DNA from: Scleroderma bovista
Taxonomy: Eukaryota; Basidiomycota; Agaricomycetes; Boletales; Sclerodermataceae
Direction: 5' to 3'
Assembly (NCBI GenBank): GCA_037178675.1
Contig: JAYMGJ010000014.1
Coordinates: forward strand, 1 to 49,467
Length of the DNA stretch: 49,467 bases
A model generated the notes under the pieces. It searched no databases, was not told the DNA's origin, and was given only the letters and a program-made list of their open reading frames with translations. A program made the translations under genes and the position numbers. This document shows, piece after piece, positions 21,760-31,830 of the stretch; position 1 is the first letter of the stretch; each line of letters opens with the position of its first letter.

Positions 21760-22005
21760 TCAATTACTATGCTCACAAAGTGAAGTCATCATTGTCACTG
21801 AGTTCATCACGCACATGTTCCCCTGCACCTGCTGCTACATCAACAAAAGCTAAGCGCCAGAATGGCCAGCCATTCTGGTGCTTAACAGTCGCTTAGCACA
21901 CGCTATTCCCTAAATGGTGGGATGTTACTTAGTCATTCCAATCCCTACTTGGTCACTTAGATTCCATCGCCCGATTGAGTAGATAACACGATTAACTGAT
22001 TATCA
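21760..22005. other. Spacer inside the transposon, no gene seen
   Basis: It contains a short inverted repeat near 21851-21890 (TAAGCGCCAGAATGGCCAGC ... TGGTGCTTAACAGTCGCTTA), perhaps a transcription terminator or fold-back remnant. No ORF is supported. Confidence 0.3.
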
Positions 22006-23657
22006 TTACTGGCCACTCAGCGCGGAACTAACAGAGATCAACTGTGTACGTAGTGACGAATAGTGTGCAGGATTGTTGCGCCGAACACCATCAACGATAT
22101 GTAGAATGGAATCGAACACATCCCCCACATTCTTTTGAGAGAATTCTACAGCAACATAACGTCCAGTTTCATATTCTCGCAATGTTGAAAAAATCGCCAC
22201 ACCGGCTAAGGAAAGTAACCCACCAAACAATTCGTCGTCAATTTGAAAGCCAGGCAGTTTGCCTGGCTGAGCCCATAGAACGACAAGCAGTAAATTTAAT
22301 AAAGCATCGTGTCCGAAGCTGTCCTGTTGTAGTTTGTTAGTTCATGTGATCGCTATTCCAAACGACTTACTTGGTTGGACAGAAAATTATAATTGTTCAG
22401 TAGTCCTTCGACTTTTTGTTTGTAATGATTAACAATTTCGGGCGCATTTGATGACAATACTTGAGTCATGGTGGGTTTCAGAGTGTAGGCCGATGGAACG
22501 AGCGACCGTGTGGCAGTTTTGAACGATAAACGAATTGAGACCGTACTCGAGACGATCAATGCGAGTGTTTTCTTTTCGAAGATGCTGTCAATTGACCGAT
22601 ATGGCAAATCTGTTCGTGCTACAGATTAAAGGGAGCAAAGAAAACACACTACATAATTTACCTCTCAAAATGGTGACCATCGCATCACGCACTGAGTCTT
22701 GACAAAGGTTGTTTGCCATGAGTTGAGAAAGAAATGGCGAGTTGGCAAAAAACACACGCCGAAAGCGTGACTTCGCCTCGGATATAATCTGTTCCTTCGT
22801 CTCATCGTCGACAAGAGGAGATGCCACAGTGGCTGTGGCTGTTTGGTCCTGGACAGGCTGCACTTGAGAGCTTGGTTCCACGGAGGGAACTTGATGAGCG
22901 GCCTGTACCGCACTGGATCTAGGTCTGGGTGGACGCTGGCAGGACGGGCCTGTGATTTCCACATCGCTTACTGCCTGAAATGTTGTTAGAAACTAGCATG
23001 AGAATGAAGGTGTAAACTTGCCTGGATCACGCTGTCACCAAGAGGCACCAGTCGACCACGGTCTCCCTCAGTCCAGCGGATGGGTCCGAACGCACGCACA
23101 TTGCGAATGGCACCAAGCTCTGGTGGGTAGGGAGTTGGGTGGGTATACCGTTGAGGCGGTTGGAACGACGGATGGAAGCTAGAATACGAAGGGTTGATGG
23201 AATGCGTTGGAGTGATGGACGAACGAATGGTATCTGCCACAAAGCTTCTGGCATTGTTACCGCCCACGTGAGGTGGTTGGGACGTCAGATGGAAGCTAGG
23301 ATGAGAAGGGTCGACGGAATGCATTGGAGTGGTGGACGAACGAAGGGTATCTGCCGCATAGCTTCCGACATTGCTGCCACCCACGTGATTGTACGCTTCG
23401 GCATCATCCAAAAATGCGGGGTATTGATCATTATACTGAATATCTTCCGCCAAGGCGGGGTAGGCGTTTTGATATGGATCTTGCGTGAACTCACCGGGAA
23501 TGTCTAGCTGAGAGGCATTTGAGAGATGACACGGGTTTAAGTCGCTGCCCTTTCCCGGCTTCCTAATATCCTGTTTCATGATTAGCATCAAAAAACAACT
23601 AGTACCGACTAAGTGTGAGCGTACCTTTCGCGCTCGACTGCGCCTCACCGATGTCAT
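22006..23657 (-). CDS. Five-exon accessory gene of the Plavaka element, DUF6532-like
   Basis: On the minus strand the exons are 23657-23625, 23570-23022, 22974-22662, 22618-22371 and 22323-22006, giving 486 aa with consistent phases. Introns are 43-54 nt. The second has a GC donor (CAG/GCAAGT). The N-terminal half is low-complexity, Pro/Ser/His-rich, with a near-tandem duplication of about 40 residues (HVGGSNVGSYAADTLRSSTT and HVGGNNARSFVADTIRSSIT). The C-terminal half (ETKEQIISEAKSRFRRVFF to VFDSILHIVDGV) resembles the DUF6532 family of basidiomycetes, whose function is unknown. The family call is from memory and tentative. The gene is open throughout and points away from the transposase, as accessory genes in such elements often do. 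Confidence 0.7.
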
Positions 23658-24053
23658 CGTTGGACTCTGAGGAAGAGACAGGTAAGCAGTGACAAGGGTG
23701 ATGTGCGGCGTTTTATCCCTCCCGCTTATCTGATTGGCTACCCAGATAGGTCACAGAAGTTCGATTACACTTATAGGAGATATACACGAGGAAACTAGTC
23801 AAACATGTGAGTACAAACGAGTCATGCATTGCCGTTATCTGTTTCAAAGTCACAATCAGTACACGCACCAACCTCACAGTAAGATCACATACTTGTCCGA
23901 ATCATCATCGCAATGATAAACGGGGTCACTAGCGGGGGGTTCCTCCGGGTCGCTAGAATAGGGAACATCCAGGGTTTCCGTCTGGGATTCCTCCAGATCA
24001 CTACTACTAGACCCGGACTTGTCACCTGAATACTGTGTAGGAGTAAGGTGGGG

Positions 24054-24820
24054 TCACGTGAGGTTCTCTGCATCATAGACGCCAAGAGAAGTAGCGGTTT
24101 TCTCGCTGCAATCAAAGTGCCTTCGCAAGTGCTCGAGTGTCGAGCACTCATTCTCCAACACGCACTGTGAAGTCTCTCGATCATGCGGGTAATAGTCCAA
24201 ACCCTGGTCACTGCACCAATTTCTCCAGTATTCCAGGCTCTCAAGAGAGACGTCATTTTGCGCTTTGAGGTACGTCAAAGAACGAGAATGGAAGCTCTGC
24301 CACCTTTGAAGCCTCTCAAGCTCCCATGTGACCGTAAGGACACGGAGACGGGTCACCTCACAATCTGCAAATTGGGCACTGAGAGCATCACGAACAAGTT
24401 CCTTCAGCATCTTCTGGACGACATCACCGAAGGGATCCTGACACCGAACGAGTTAATTACATCTTCACTTGTAAAGAAAGTCCATTTATCACCTTTTGGG
24501 AATCAGTGCCTCTATCTCCATGGGTAGTCGGAATATATGCATCCACAAGGGCCCTTGGCGTATATGCAGACTCCGTGGATAAGATCCGTTGAGGGATTAA
24601 ATAAGGTGATGATTTGTTGCGACGGGCTGCTTTTGCTGGTGAAACAGGGCTAGTAGGAGGACCGAACTTCTTATTCCTTTCATGATCAGCTGAGAGAAAG
24701 TACAGTCACATCTGGCAGACTCATAAGTCTTAATTACTTACCTCCTCGCCTGCCAATAGAACCCGGAATATTAGACTGTTTAACAGTCCTCCCGGTTGGC
24801 AGAATTTGAGGTGGTTCCAT
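24054..24820 (-). CDS. Three-exon accessory gene of unknown function in the Plavaka element
   Basis: On the minus strand, exons 24820-24742, 24689-24493 and 24437-24054 give 219 aa starting MEPPQILPTGRTVKQSN. Introns are 52 and 55 nt with good GT-AG borders and consistent phases. The product is basic at the N-terminus and contains a helical, Trp- and Arg-rich part (TVTWELERLQRWQSFHSRSL). After the TGA at 24054 the same frame stays open to about 23887 with an acidic Ser/Asp-rich tail (SGSSSSDLEESQTETLDVPY). The TGA may be a recent stop or sit in an intron I cannot define. An ATG-less extension exists upstream to 24919. No family is recognised. Confidence 0.55.
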
Positions 24821-24945
24821 GTGTGGCGGGAGTGATCTAACAGCTTGAATAAGTTGTTTAGATGAGGGGAAGAAGCGGGTTGTGAGCAGCGGAGTTTGAA
24901 AGACTTGGAGAATTTCCACCTCTCACTCCGACATCATCATACACA

Positions 24946-26332
24946 ATGGACACAGGACCACCCTCAAGCTCAATACTTTCAAGCACGACTGGAAATGACG
25001 TAGACGATAGTTTTGAATGGGCCTCCTTGGATGAAGAAGAGTAAGTCTCGGTCGCTATTGTAGTTCAAGATGCCTTTGAGACTGTACCCAGCCACCCAAT
25101 CCCTTGTCCAGTATGCAAACAGGTATTCCCCTCGACCAACGCTGTTTGCGCACACTTGCACGATGACCCCGGATGTAGTCGGAAGTTCATCCCCCCCCCT
25201 TCTGCATTTACTGTACCTGAAAAATCACCGGATAAGCCACGCACTGGCCAATTTCATCCCACGTCTGGCTATATATACAACCTATCCAACTCGAACACTT
25301 TTGAACGAATAAAACGAGAGGATCGTTATTCTGCAAGAGAGGCTAACCCGTATTTCCCCTTTATTGATAGGGACGAATGGGAATTAGCCAAATTCTTGTA
25401 TACTAATCTTACGCAGGCCCAAATCAATAGCTTCTTGAAGCTTCGCTGGGTAAGCATTCATCTTTGTTGCATGTGTCGTTCAATAATATTCGTAGGTTAC
25501 TTTGAGATTGCAGACCAGCTTTCGCTCTGCGCAGGAACTATTGTCGTTAATGGACGCAATACCAAAAGGACCGGCCTGGCATTGCACGAGGATCGTAGCT
25601 AAAGGCTATGTAACGAAGGAACCTGTGTACCTTTTCTGGCGTGATGCGCTGGAGGTCATGCGGGAGATTTTTGGAGACCCAGTATTTGCCCGACACATGG
25701 AGTACGATCCTTATGAGGTTTTTGAAGGAGGCGAGCGTGAATATGGAGAGTGGATGTCGGGCGATGAAGCGCATCGAATCCAGGTAAGTCGATGACCTTT
25801 TTTACTCAACTGAAACTACAAAAAGTATACATAGAATCAACTACCAGATGGCGCCACGATCGTCCCGATAATCCTGGCGTCTGACAAGGCACCAGTCACC
25901 CGGATGACCGGCGATATCGAAATGCATCCGCTTTTTCTCACCATTGGGAACATCAACTCAAATGTCCGCATGAAGGCGACATCGCATGCTTGGGCATGCA
26001 TTGCATATACACCAACGCCGGAATTTCTTACCAACCCTGAATTTCAGTCAGTCCTGGAGGCACGCGTCTGGCATCAATGTGTAGACATCGTTTGTGCTGG
26101 CCTCAAACTCGCCGCACATACCGGTACATTCATGAGCGACCCGAACAACCTCACTCACTATTGCTTCACGCCGCTCGTCGCCTACACCACTGATCTTCCT
26201 GAGCAACTTATGATCGCTTGCATCACAAAGTCTTCCTCGCCTGTTACTATCGCTGAAAAGAACCAGTTTGGCGATGCGATCCCATATCCACCACGTGACA
26301 TGAAAGAAGCTACGGCCGATGTACTAGTTTAG
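24946..26332 (+). CDS. Plavaka-type transposase, C-terminally truncated
   Basis: Exons 24946-25040, 25092-25449, 25496-25783 and 25835-26332 give 412 aa with introns of 51, 46 and 51 nt. Near the N-terminus is a CPVC...H...H...C zinc-finger-like motif (CPVCKQVF, then AHLHDDPGC). Segments typical of Plavaka transposases follow: HPTSGYIYNL, NPYFPFIDRDEWELAKFL, EYGEWMSGDEAHRIQ, PIILASDKAPVTRMTGD and YCFTPLVAYTTDLPEQLM. Family members run on for several hundred residues more. Here the frame ends at 26332 (ATADVLV), probably inside a former intron beginning GTACTAG, and later DNA gives no convincing continuation. The end of the gene has been lost and a fold-back element lies about 375 bp downstream. 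Confidence 0.8.
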
Positions 26333-26708
26333 ACGTATCCGAGGAGTTGTACTGACGTACATATTATCGCTCACACAGCCCCAACAGCCTGCCTCGAACG
26401 TGGGGATCATAGGACGAAGAGCAGAATGTGCTGCACCAGTGAGTGAACGTTTGAACGGTCATCATCATCAGCAATTAAGTACTATAATATCATCTTTGAT
26501 TGAATTTACAGGTGGATGCTCATACTCGCGCAAAATGGATTACCCAATCAAAGGCTCGTTAGGGCCATGACGAACGCCATACGACAAGTTTCGGCCTTCA
26601 AACTTGTTCCACCTGTGACAGCCCCTTGCTGGATCATAATCGGACGCGAACTTCAAGACTGTTTCCTTATTTTGTCAGACTCTGTTTCAGACCTGGTAAT
26701 GTGTATTA
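26333..26708 (+). other. Degraded stretch between transposase and fold-back element
   Basis: A possible exon after TTTACAG at about 26514 reads VDAHTRAKWITQSKAR and then meets a stop. It may be transposase debris. Nothing functional is supported. Confidence 0.25.
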
Positions 26709-26994
26709 GGGGAATACAGAGTGGCGTTTTCGAGCCGTTTTCGAGGCCGTTTTCAAGTTCGTTTTCGCAGCTGAGTTTCAAGTCTCAGTCGCACGTGACT
26801 ACCATATAAGGCATAGCGTATTATCTAATGTGAAAGGTTTGGTCGGAGCGTGAATAGTCAGGAAGCAAACCTTCGAGTAGTATTGACTATCAAATGGTAC
26901 AACATAGTTCACTAAAAAAAAAATGCGGAATAAAAAAAGGGATGTAAAGTTAGTCCATACTATCAAAATGACATAAATGAGGAGGTATGATGAA

Positions 26995-27085
26995 GCAAAA
27001 AAAAAGATGTACAGAAGGGGACTTGAACCAACAACTTAGATAAAAAAGAAGGGATGTCAACCACTAGGCTACTCAAGCCATCAAT
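26995..27085 (-). other. tRNA-like segment, minus-strand copy
   Basis: Read on the minus strand it has TAGCCTAGTGG (A box), GGTTCAAGTCC (B box) and a terminal T run. It is the mirror copy of 27160-27245 with few changes. It cannot form a clean cloverleaf and has an internal T run, so it is not a functional tRNA gene. Confidence 0.55.
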
Positions 27086-27159
27086 AGTGAAAGCAACAAT
27101 GCAAATATGAGAAGTTGACTATATTTAGTTATATTTACATTGTTGCTATACCTGATATT

Positions 27160-27245
27160 GGTTTTGTAGCCTAGTGGTTGACATCCCTTCTTTTTTTATC
27201 TAAGTTGTTGGTTCAAGTCCCCCTCTGTACATCTTTTTTTTTGCT
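27160..27245 (+). other. tRNA-like segment, plus-strand copy (A box, B box, T run)
   Basis: TAGCCTAGTGG at 27167-27177 matches the RNA polymerase III A box exactly, and GGTTCAAGTCC at 27210-27220 fits the B box. A run of Ts (about 27234-27242) follows. Spacing between the boxes is near that of a tRNA gene. An internal T7 run and a weak cloverleaf argue for a SINE-like relic. Confidence 0.6.
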
Positions 27246-27609
27246 TCATCATACCTCCTCATTTATGTCATTTTGATAGTATGGACTAACTTTACATCCC
27301 TTTTTTTATTCCGCATTTTTTTTTAGTGAACTATGTTGTACCATTTGGTAGTCAACACTACTCGAAGGTTTGCTTCCTGACTATTCACGCTCCGACCAAA
27401 CCTTTCACATTAGATAATACGCTATGCCTTATATGGTAGTCACGTGCGACTGAGACTTGAAACTCAGCTGCGAAAACGAATTCGAAAACGGCCTCGAAAA
27501 CGGCTCGAAAACGGCGCGAAAACGCCACTCTGTATTCCCCTATTGTTGACTCTGGGAGCACTTCATATATTGTGATTCGTGTACTAATGAATGGTTGCTG
27601 TGACTGCAA

Positions 27610-27905
27610 ATTAATGTATTTTTGCTGGAAATCAGTGCCTACTAATCGGTGAATATCAGTGCCTAGCATCAATGAAAATCAGTGCCTACATCGGTGAAAA
27701 TCAGTACCATATTGTTACTATATATCAGTGCCTAAAGTGAATAGAAATCAGTGCCCGTCGACACTGAAAAGACGTGCCGATGGTACTGATCATTAGTAGC
27801 AAAAATGAGCTATCAGTGCCATGTTTGGCACTGATTTTCAGCGCATGGTACTGATATCGAGTGCTTTTGACACTGATATATAGTACATACGGCACTGATT
27901 TTCAG
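27610..27905. repeat. Right subterminal repeats of the Plavaka element
   Basis: About ten irregular copies of a AAATCAGTGCC-like unit occur, the inverse of those at 20700-20940, running up to the terminal inverted repeat. Confidence 0.75.
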
Positions 27906-28059
27906 CGCATTTACTTCCCACAGTGCGTGCCATCAAAATCCAACGAAACATCAGAGATGAAAAAGTTCACAGGATTCTAGTTGGGAGGCGTCGTCGTGCT
28001 GCACTACAGCGCACCGTATTATATCAACCAGGGAAGGATCTGAATACGCCACTGAACAA

Positions 28060-28320
28060 CAACAGAGAATGGAGAATCAATCAGATCCAGGAGTGGGTTT
28101 GGAGCTGCGGGACGAGTGCGACGGCGAAGTGTTGGAGCGATAAGCACAATGACTGATCCGCGAGCAGCGGAGTAGTGTGCAAGGACAGCGCTGCCAGATT
28201 CGGATTCCCAGGAGTGCCACGTGGGTGCCACAAAGGCCTCCCCGTTTAGTGGCCCAGTCCACCGTTTGAACGTCCGTGCCGCAACTCCAAACAAGTCTCC
28301 CCCGCTTGAAGAGTTCCTTG
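28060..28320. repeat. Dispersed cluster repeat R, copy 4
   Basis: The block has GAGAATCAATCAGATCCAGG, GCGGGACGAGTGCGACGGCG and CAGGAGTGCCACGTGGGTGC, as in the other copies. It ends with CGCAACTCCAAACAAGTCTC. Confidence 0.65.
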
Positions 28321-28854
28321 TATTACTGTAAGTATTCTCGCCGAGAATATCACTCCACCTCATGACACCGATCAGTGGGCCGCGTATGAGGAGCAGATGG
28401 ATGCCGGCCTATGCCGGCCCAGGTACGTGCTCGGTATCCATGCATCGTGCGAAACATGCTGCGGACGATGACCACACACTCGTGTCCATGCCTGAACTTA
28501 TGAACGGTGCAGGGTGGTTACTTCGTGCGACACCTTGGGAGGGGAGAGGGAGATGTTTTCCTCGTCCACTTCCGGCCAAACCTTTGGTGTACGAATATGA
28601 ACACACCAACTTCTATCGTGCTTGCCAGTTCCCATCATGATGTATCGCATCATCGGACTGTATACCACCACTCAAGAATCTGCAGCTGGCCTTCAGCGGT
28701 ATAGGGTGGGAAGAATGCACTGAGTTGCTCTCAGCTTGAGGACTTCACACGACAGCAGCTACATGGTCACGGATATATGGTCCAGTATACACTACTAGTG
28801 CACTTGGCCACTTCACGTCATTCGCAAAAACACTCGTAACCTCACTAACAACAA

Positions 28855-29790
28855 ACGATGGATTGTGGACAGCGCGACGCTACGTCAAGCCCGAGCAGAT
28901 AACCGGCAGTGCGCCGACGACCCAGAATGCCTCAGCTACTTCTCGCTTTCTTCGCTAATGGTTCGACCGTTGAGTCATTCTCCTAGGATCGACACATTTG
29001 TTCTCTCACATTGTCTCGCTCACAGTCATGATGAAACTCGGGAAGAATCTGTACTTCGAACAACGTGTTATCGCGACAGCTATCGTCTTCTTCCGCAGGT
29101 TCTACCTTGAAGACTTGTACTGCGAAACTGACCCCCGTTCATCGTTATCGCCGTATGTTGTTATATAGTGGTATCGCCCAATTCCATCAAGAACGTCGCA
29201 GCGCAAGCCCGTCTTTTGTTCAACCGTGTGTCTTCTCGGCTGTCCTTCTCACTTTGATATGTGACACTGCATCCTGTCATACTGCAGAACGTTCATACAG
29301 AACCAAATAGTTCCCATCGGATAATGCGAAGCTGAAAGAGATGGAGGTTTATTTAGTGGCTGACCTGGAGTGTGATCTTACGATCTTTCACCCCTACCTC
29401 ACCGAAAGAGGTCTCTTAGTTATCCCAGACGGGGGCTGGGGATGGTAACGGCCCGTGCTGCTGGGGAATAGAGGAAGGCCAGCTCGGTCTTCCGGACGAT
29501 GCAATACAGTTCGCGTGGTCAGTGTGTCGCTCGGAGAGGCAGAACTGACTGATAGATGTCTAGGGATGCACCGATCAGATCTGTCTTCTCCATTCGCCAC
29601 AATTACTCGCCATCGCCATCGCTGTGCTGTACGTTGTGCTCGTTCTACACGCACCTACGAGAGAACAAGTCATGTAAGAAAAAAAATACATTTGGCTGTT
29701 TTGGATGAGAAACACACGTCCCCAGGCGATCCTCATGCTAGCCATCAGCATTATCGCTTGGCCCGAATAAACCACAAGACGGCATTGGTA
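28855..29790 (+). pseudogene. SSN8: Cyclin C (SSN8-like) pseudogene, copy B
   Basis: The remnant begins WIVDSATLRQARADNRQ...DDPECLSYF, close to the usual cyclin C N-terminus (WIVDRATLRQARADD). It continues KLGKNLYFEQRVIATAIVFFRRFYLEDLYCETDP, then an intron-like gap, then DNAKL and VADLECDLTIFHPY, and finally HAPTRE in the second cyclin box. Fungal cyclin C (SSN8) pairs with Cdk8 in the Mediator kinase module. Stops and frame changes occur in nearly every exon. Intron positions appear kept, so the copy is not processed. Confidence 0.7.
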
Positions 29791-30099
29791 TCTTCGTCGG
29801 ATTATACGTTTCGATGCCGCTCATTGTGACCATTGCACAGGATATGATATCATTTAGAGAAGGCACGGATGTTTTTGATACAGCGAGACTAGAATACTAT
29901 GGATAAACCTATGCACAATGCGCAAGTACTGGGTCTCCTTGCTCTTCAACCACCTAGGACATGGGGCGTGAACTGTGCATCCACCGCTTCTACCATCTCG
30001 CCACCGTCACCGTCGTAGTGGTGTATTTGCTAGTTCCATGATAGGTCAAGATGATGGAAAATGTCAAGCAGGTCACCTCGTGCTGCATTCCCCTTGCTT

Positions 30100-30365
30100 A
30101 CTACAAGCGCGATGACAACGTCACATGAACTGGGATCAAGGACAGATCATCTTCGCCAGCGGCCGACTCAAAGAACGCTGATCACGGAGGGATGATGAGT
30201 ACTCCATTCACAGCAATGGATGGTCCTCTGCTCACATCAGGTATGCTGCTACAATCCATCTTTTGGCATTCGCGACAGCAAAGGGACACCTCCAGGGCAA
30301 GACGACAGGTTGGCTGACTCAAGAAACAATATCACCCATGCCCACTAAGAGATGGATTTCCTGTG
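30100..30365 (-). repeat. Duplicated segment X, copy 2
   Basis: The segment has CAGATCATCTTCGCCAGCGG, GGTCCTCTGCTCACATCAGG and AAAGGGACACCTCCAGGGCA in the same order as 15761-16125 and 45100-45480. No function is assigned. Confidence 0.5.
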
Positions 30366-30419
30366 AGCTGCAGTCTGTCATGCAGGGTCGAGGTCACGTC
30401 CCAGTCCACGAATGATGTA

Positions 30420-30568
30420 TTGGCATTCTAGTACGTAAGGAGGCACGAGTGTAGGGATAGAATATGGTCTTCGCGGGAGGAGCCGGAGCGGGCGTCGTCT
30501 CTCTTTCTCGACGCCCGTCATCACCCCGGCTGCTCGTAAGTCCTGCGCTACTCAGTGCTCGTTTTTCG
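30420..30568 (+). repeat. Ngaro split repeat A1
   Basis: This is the left terminus, starting TTGGCATTCTAGTACGTAAG. It differs from A2 (35668-35816) at about six positions. Confidence 0.9.
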
Positions 30569-30651
30569 ACACACCTCGAGCACCGCAGTCGGGACGTTAT
30601 TTCCTTTTTCCTTTCCGTCCAACTCTCTACTCTCTTTAGGGATCGCACGAG

Positions 30652-31542
30652 ATGGATGCGCCACTCGATCCCATACAGCCGGACTTCTACAGGCTGCTCC
30701 AAGTACTGCTACAAAACCCGGACTTTAACCCGGCCCAAGCAGCAGCAGCGCTTCAACAGGAGTGGGAGCAACAACGAATGGAGAGAGCAGGACAGCAACC
30801 AGAGCAACAAAACCAAGGAGGCGAGAACGGGCACGGACCACAAGAAGACCAACGTCAACCTCCCCCAGACCAGGGACAGGGCCCAGACCAGCAGCCCCCC
30901 CTGGACCCTCTTCCAGCCCCTCCCCACCTTCCACCTGCGCCCGAGGAGCGACCGGCGGCGAAGGAGGCGGAAGCCCTCACGTTCAACCCAGACAAGACTG
31001 TAGCCTCCTCCATCCAGCGGCGCCCCTCCGAGTACGCCATCAAGCGTCTCGAAGCTTTCAAATATGTGCCACTGTGGTATTTCACGCTAGAAGGCCTAGC
31101 AGAAGCGGCGAGAGTCCTACGCCAGGACGACGCCAAAGAATCTCTAGCACTAACTCAGGAAACAGGAACCGGCCTGTCTCTCCGCCCTACCCTGTCAATA
31201 TCCGCCTCCAAGTTTGCCAAGTATGACCACAACTTAACTTTCTCTGAATTTCTCTTCGCAAAGAATAATTTTCTGACCCATATTGAGCGGGCCAAGTGGC
31301 CGGGTCCAGTAGTCGACTCCTTCAACTGGTTCTTTTATAACCTAGAAACTCACGTGCTCTGGCAAGAAGAGAGCTGAGGAGAGAGGGTCCTACTACATTA
31401 TGCCAGTCGTGTCAGAACCAACTGGCACGATGCTTCCCCTGCGGAACGCTTCAATATAGCAGCGATAAACGAGAACCTCATGAACTCAATTGCTCGTGAA
31501 CTAGACTCGAAAGATGTTGGAAGAGGTGTAGCACGGTGAGCT
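30652..31542 (+). pseudogene. Ngaro gag-like ORF, N-terminal part, with in-frame TGA
   Basis: The product starts MDAPLDPIQPDFYRLLQVLL and is rich in Gln and Pro (residues about 45-105), then has a compact capsid-like part (KFAKYDHNLTFSEFLFAKNN, then WPGPVVDSFNWFF). A TGA at 31375-31377 stops it at 241 aa. The same frame then continues for 55 codons (GERVLLHYASRVRTNWHDAS) to 31542. TGA probably replaced CGA (Arg). Alternatively readthrough occurs, but a second TGA lies further along. The frame ends at a GGTGAGC sequence that could be a splice donor. Confidence 0.65.
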
Positions 31543-31830
31543 TTTTGAATCGCCTAATTTAAGACCGGGCATTGACAGCGCTCCCTCCCTCTTTTCTCCC
31601 CACCCTTCCCCTGTGGATGCCTCACATGGCATGCGTGCGTGCGTGCATTTCAGACACCAGTTCCCCCCCCATTATTTCTTGATGCTTTTGCCGTCTCCGA
31701 TACACTCTGCCTTTGCCCTCCACCCCTCCTTCTTCCTGCATGCGTTATGCATTTCCCACTCTGCATCCTGCGTCATATGGCAATGTTGCCCCCCCCACGA
31801 ATTCAAATGAAATTTAAAAAATGAAATAAA
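31543..31830 (+). other. Pyrimidine-rich spacer or intron within the Ngaro gag region
   Basis: The stretch has runs of C and T and a GCGTGCGTGCGTGC microrepeat. GGTGAGC near 31538 could be a donor and CACGCACAG near 31876 an acceptor joining the two gag parts. This is inference. Confidence 0.35.

Larger units (their letters stand above)
26709..27540. mobile_element. 832-bp fold-back MITE with tRNA-like promoters in both arms
   Basis: The whole element is one long imperfect palindrome. The left arm (GGGGAATACAGAGTGGCGTT...) pairs with the right arm (...CGCCACTCTGTATTCCCC), and the loop is only tens of bases near 27108-27130. TA flanks each end (26707-26708 and 27541-27542), suggesting a TA-inserting (Tc1/mariner-like) MITE. 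Near the outer ends are repeated CGTTTTCGAG/CGAAAACGGC units. Each arm carries the same tRNA-derived segment, one per strand. It is nested in the Plavaka element. Confidence 0.85.
20682..27925. mobile_element. Plavaka-type (CMC/CACTA) DNA transposon with cargo
   Basis: The ends are perfect 35-bp inverted repeats starting CACTGTGGGAAGTAAATGCG (20682-20716 and 27891-27925). A CGT target duplication flanks them (20679-20681 and 27926-27928). Arrays of GGCACTGATTTNCAGTAC-like subterminal repeats occupy about 20700-20940 and 27610-27905 in opposite orientations. CACT-type ends, 3-bp duplications and subterminal repeats are typical of CACTA-like elements. The encoded protein at 24946 resembles Plavaka transposases. 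The element also holds two genes on the other strand, a transporter fragment and a nested fold-back element. The transposase lacks its C-terminal half, so this copy is probably non-autonomous. Confidence 0.85.
28330..30419. repeat. Segmental duplication, copy 1 (other copy about 43250-45530)
   Basis: The two segments share the same order: GTGGGCCGCGTA..., GGTACGTGCTCGGTATCCAT, a broken cyclin C gene, segment X and the start of a dynamin 3' fragment. Intron-like stretches are kept, so this is DNA-level duplication. This copy is cut at 30419 by the Ngaro-like element and resumes at 36132. Confidence 0.75.

Noticed and set aside
24946..25091. 29-nt intron in the transposase 5' end
   Set aside because: A 51-nt intron (25041-25091) restores the frame to the zinc finger and has the usual length; the shorter one gives the wrong frame.
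26516..26809. 97-codon ORF as the transposase C-terminus
   Set aside because: It has no Plavaka-like motifs and runs into the fold-back element.
27160..27245. Functional tRNA gene
   Set aside because: The A and B boxes are good, but an internal T7 run would stop Pol III and no clean acceptor stem or anticodon arm can be drawn.
30464..31003. 179-codon plus-strand ORF at the Ngaro left end
   Set aside because: It begins in repeat A1 and overlaps gag in another frame; the low-complexity DNA leaves several frames open.
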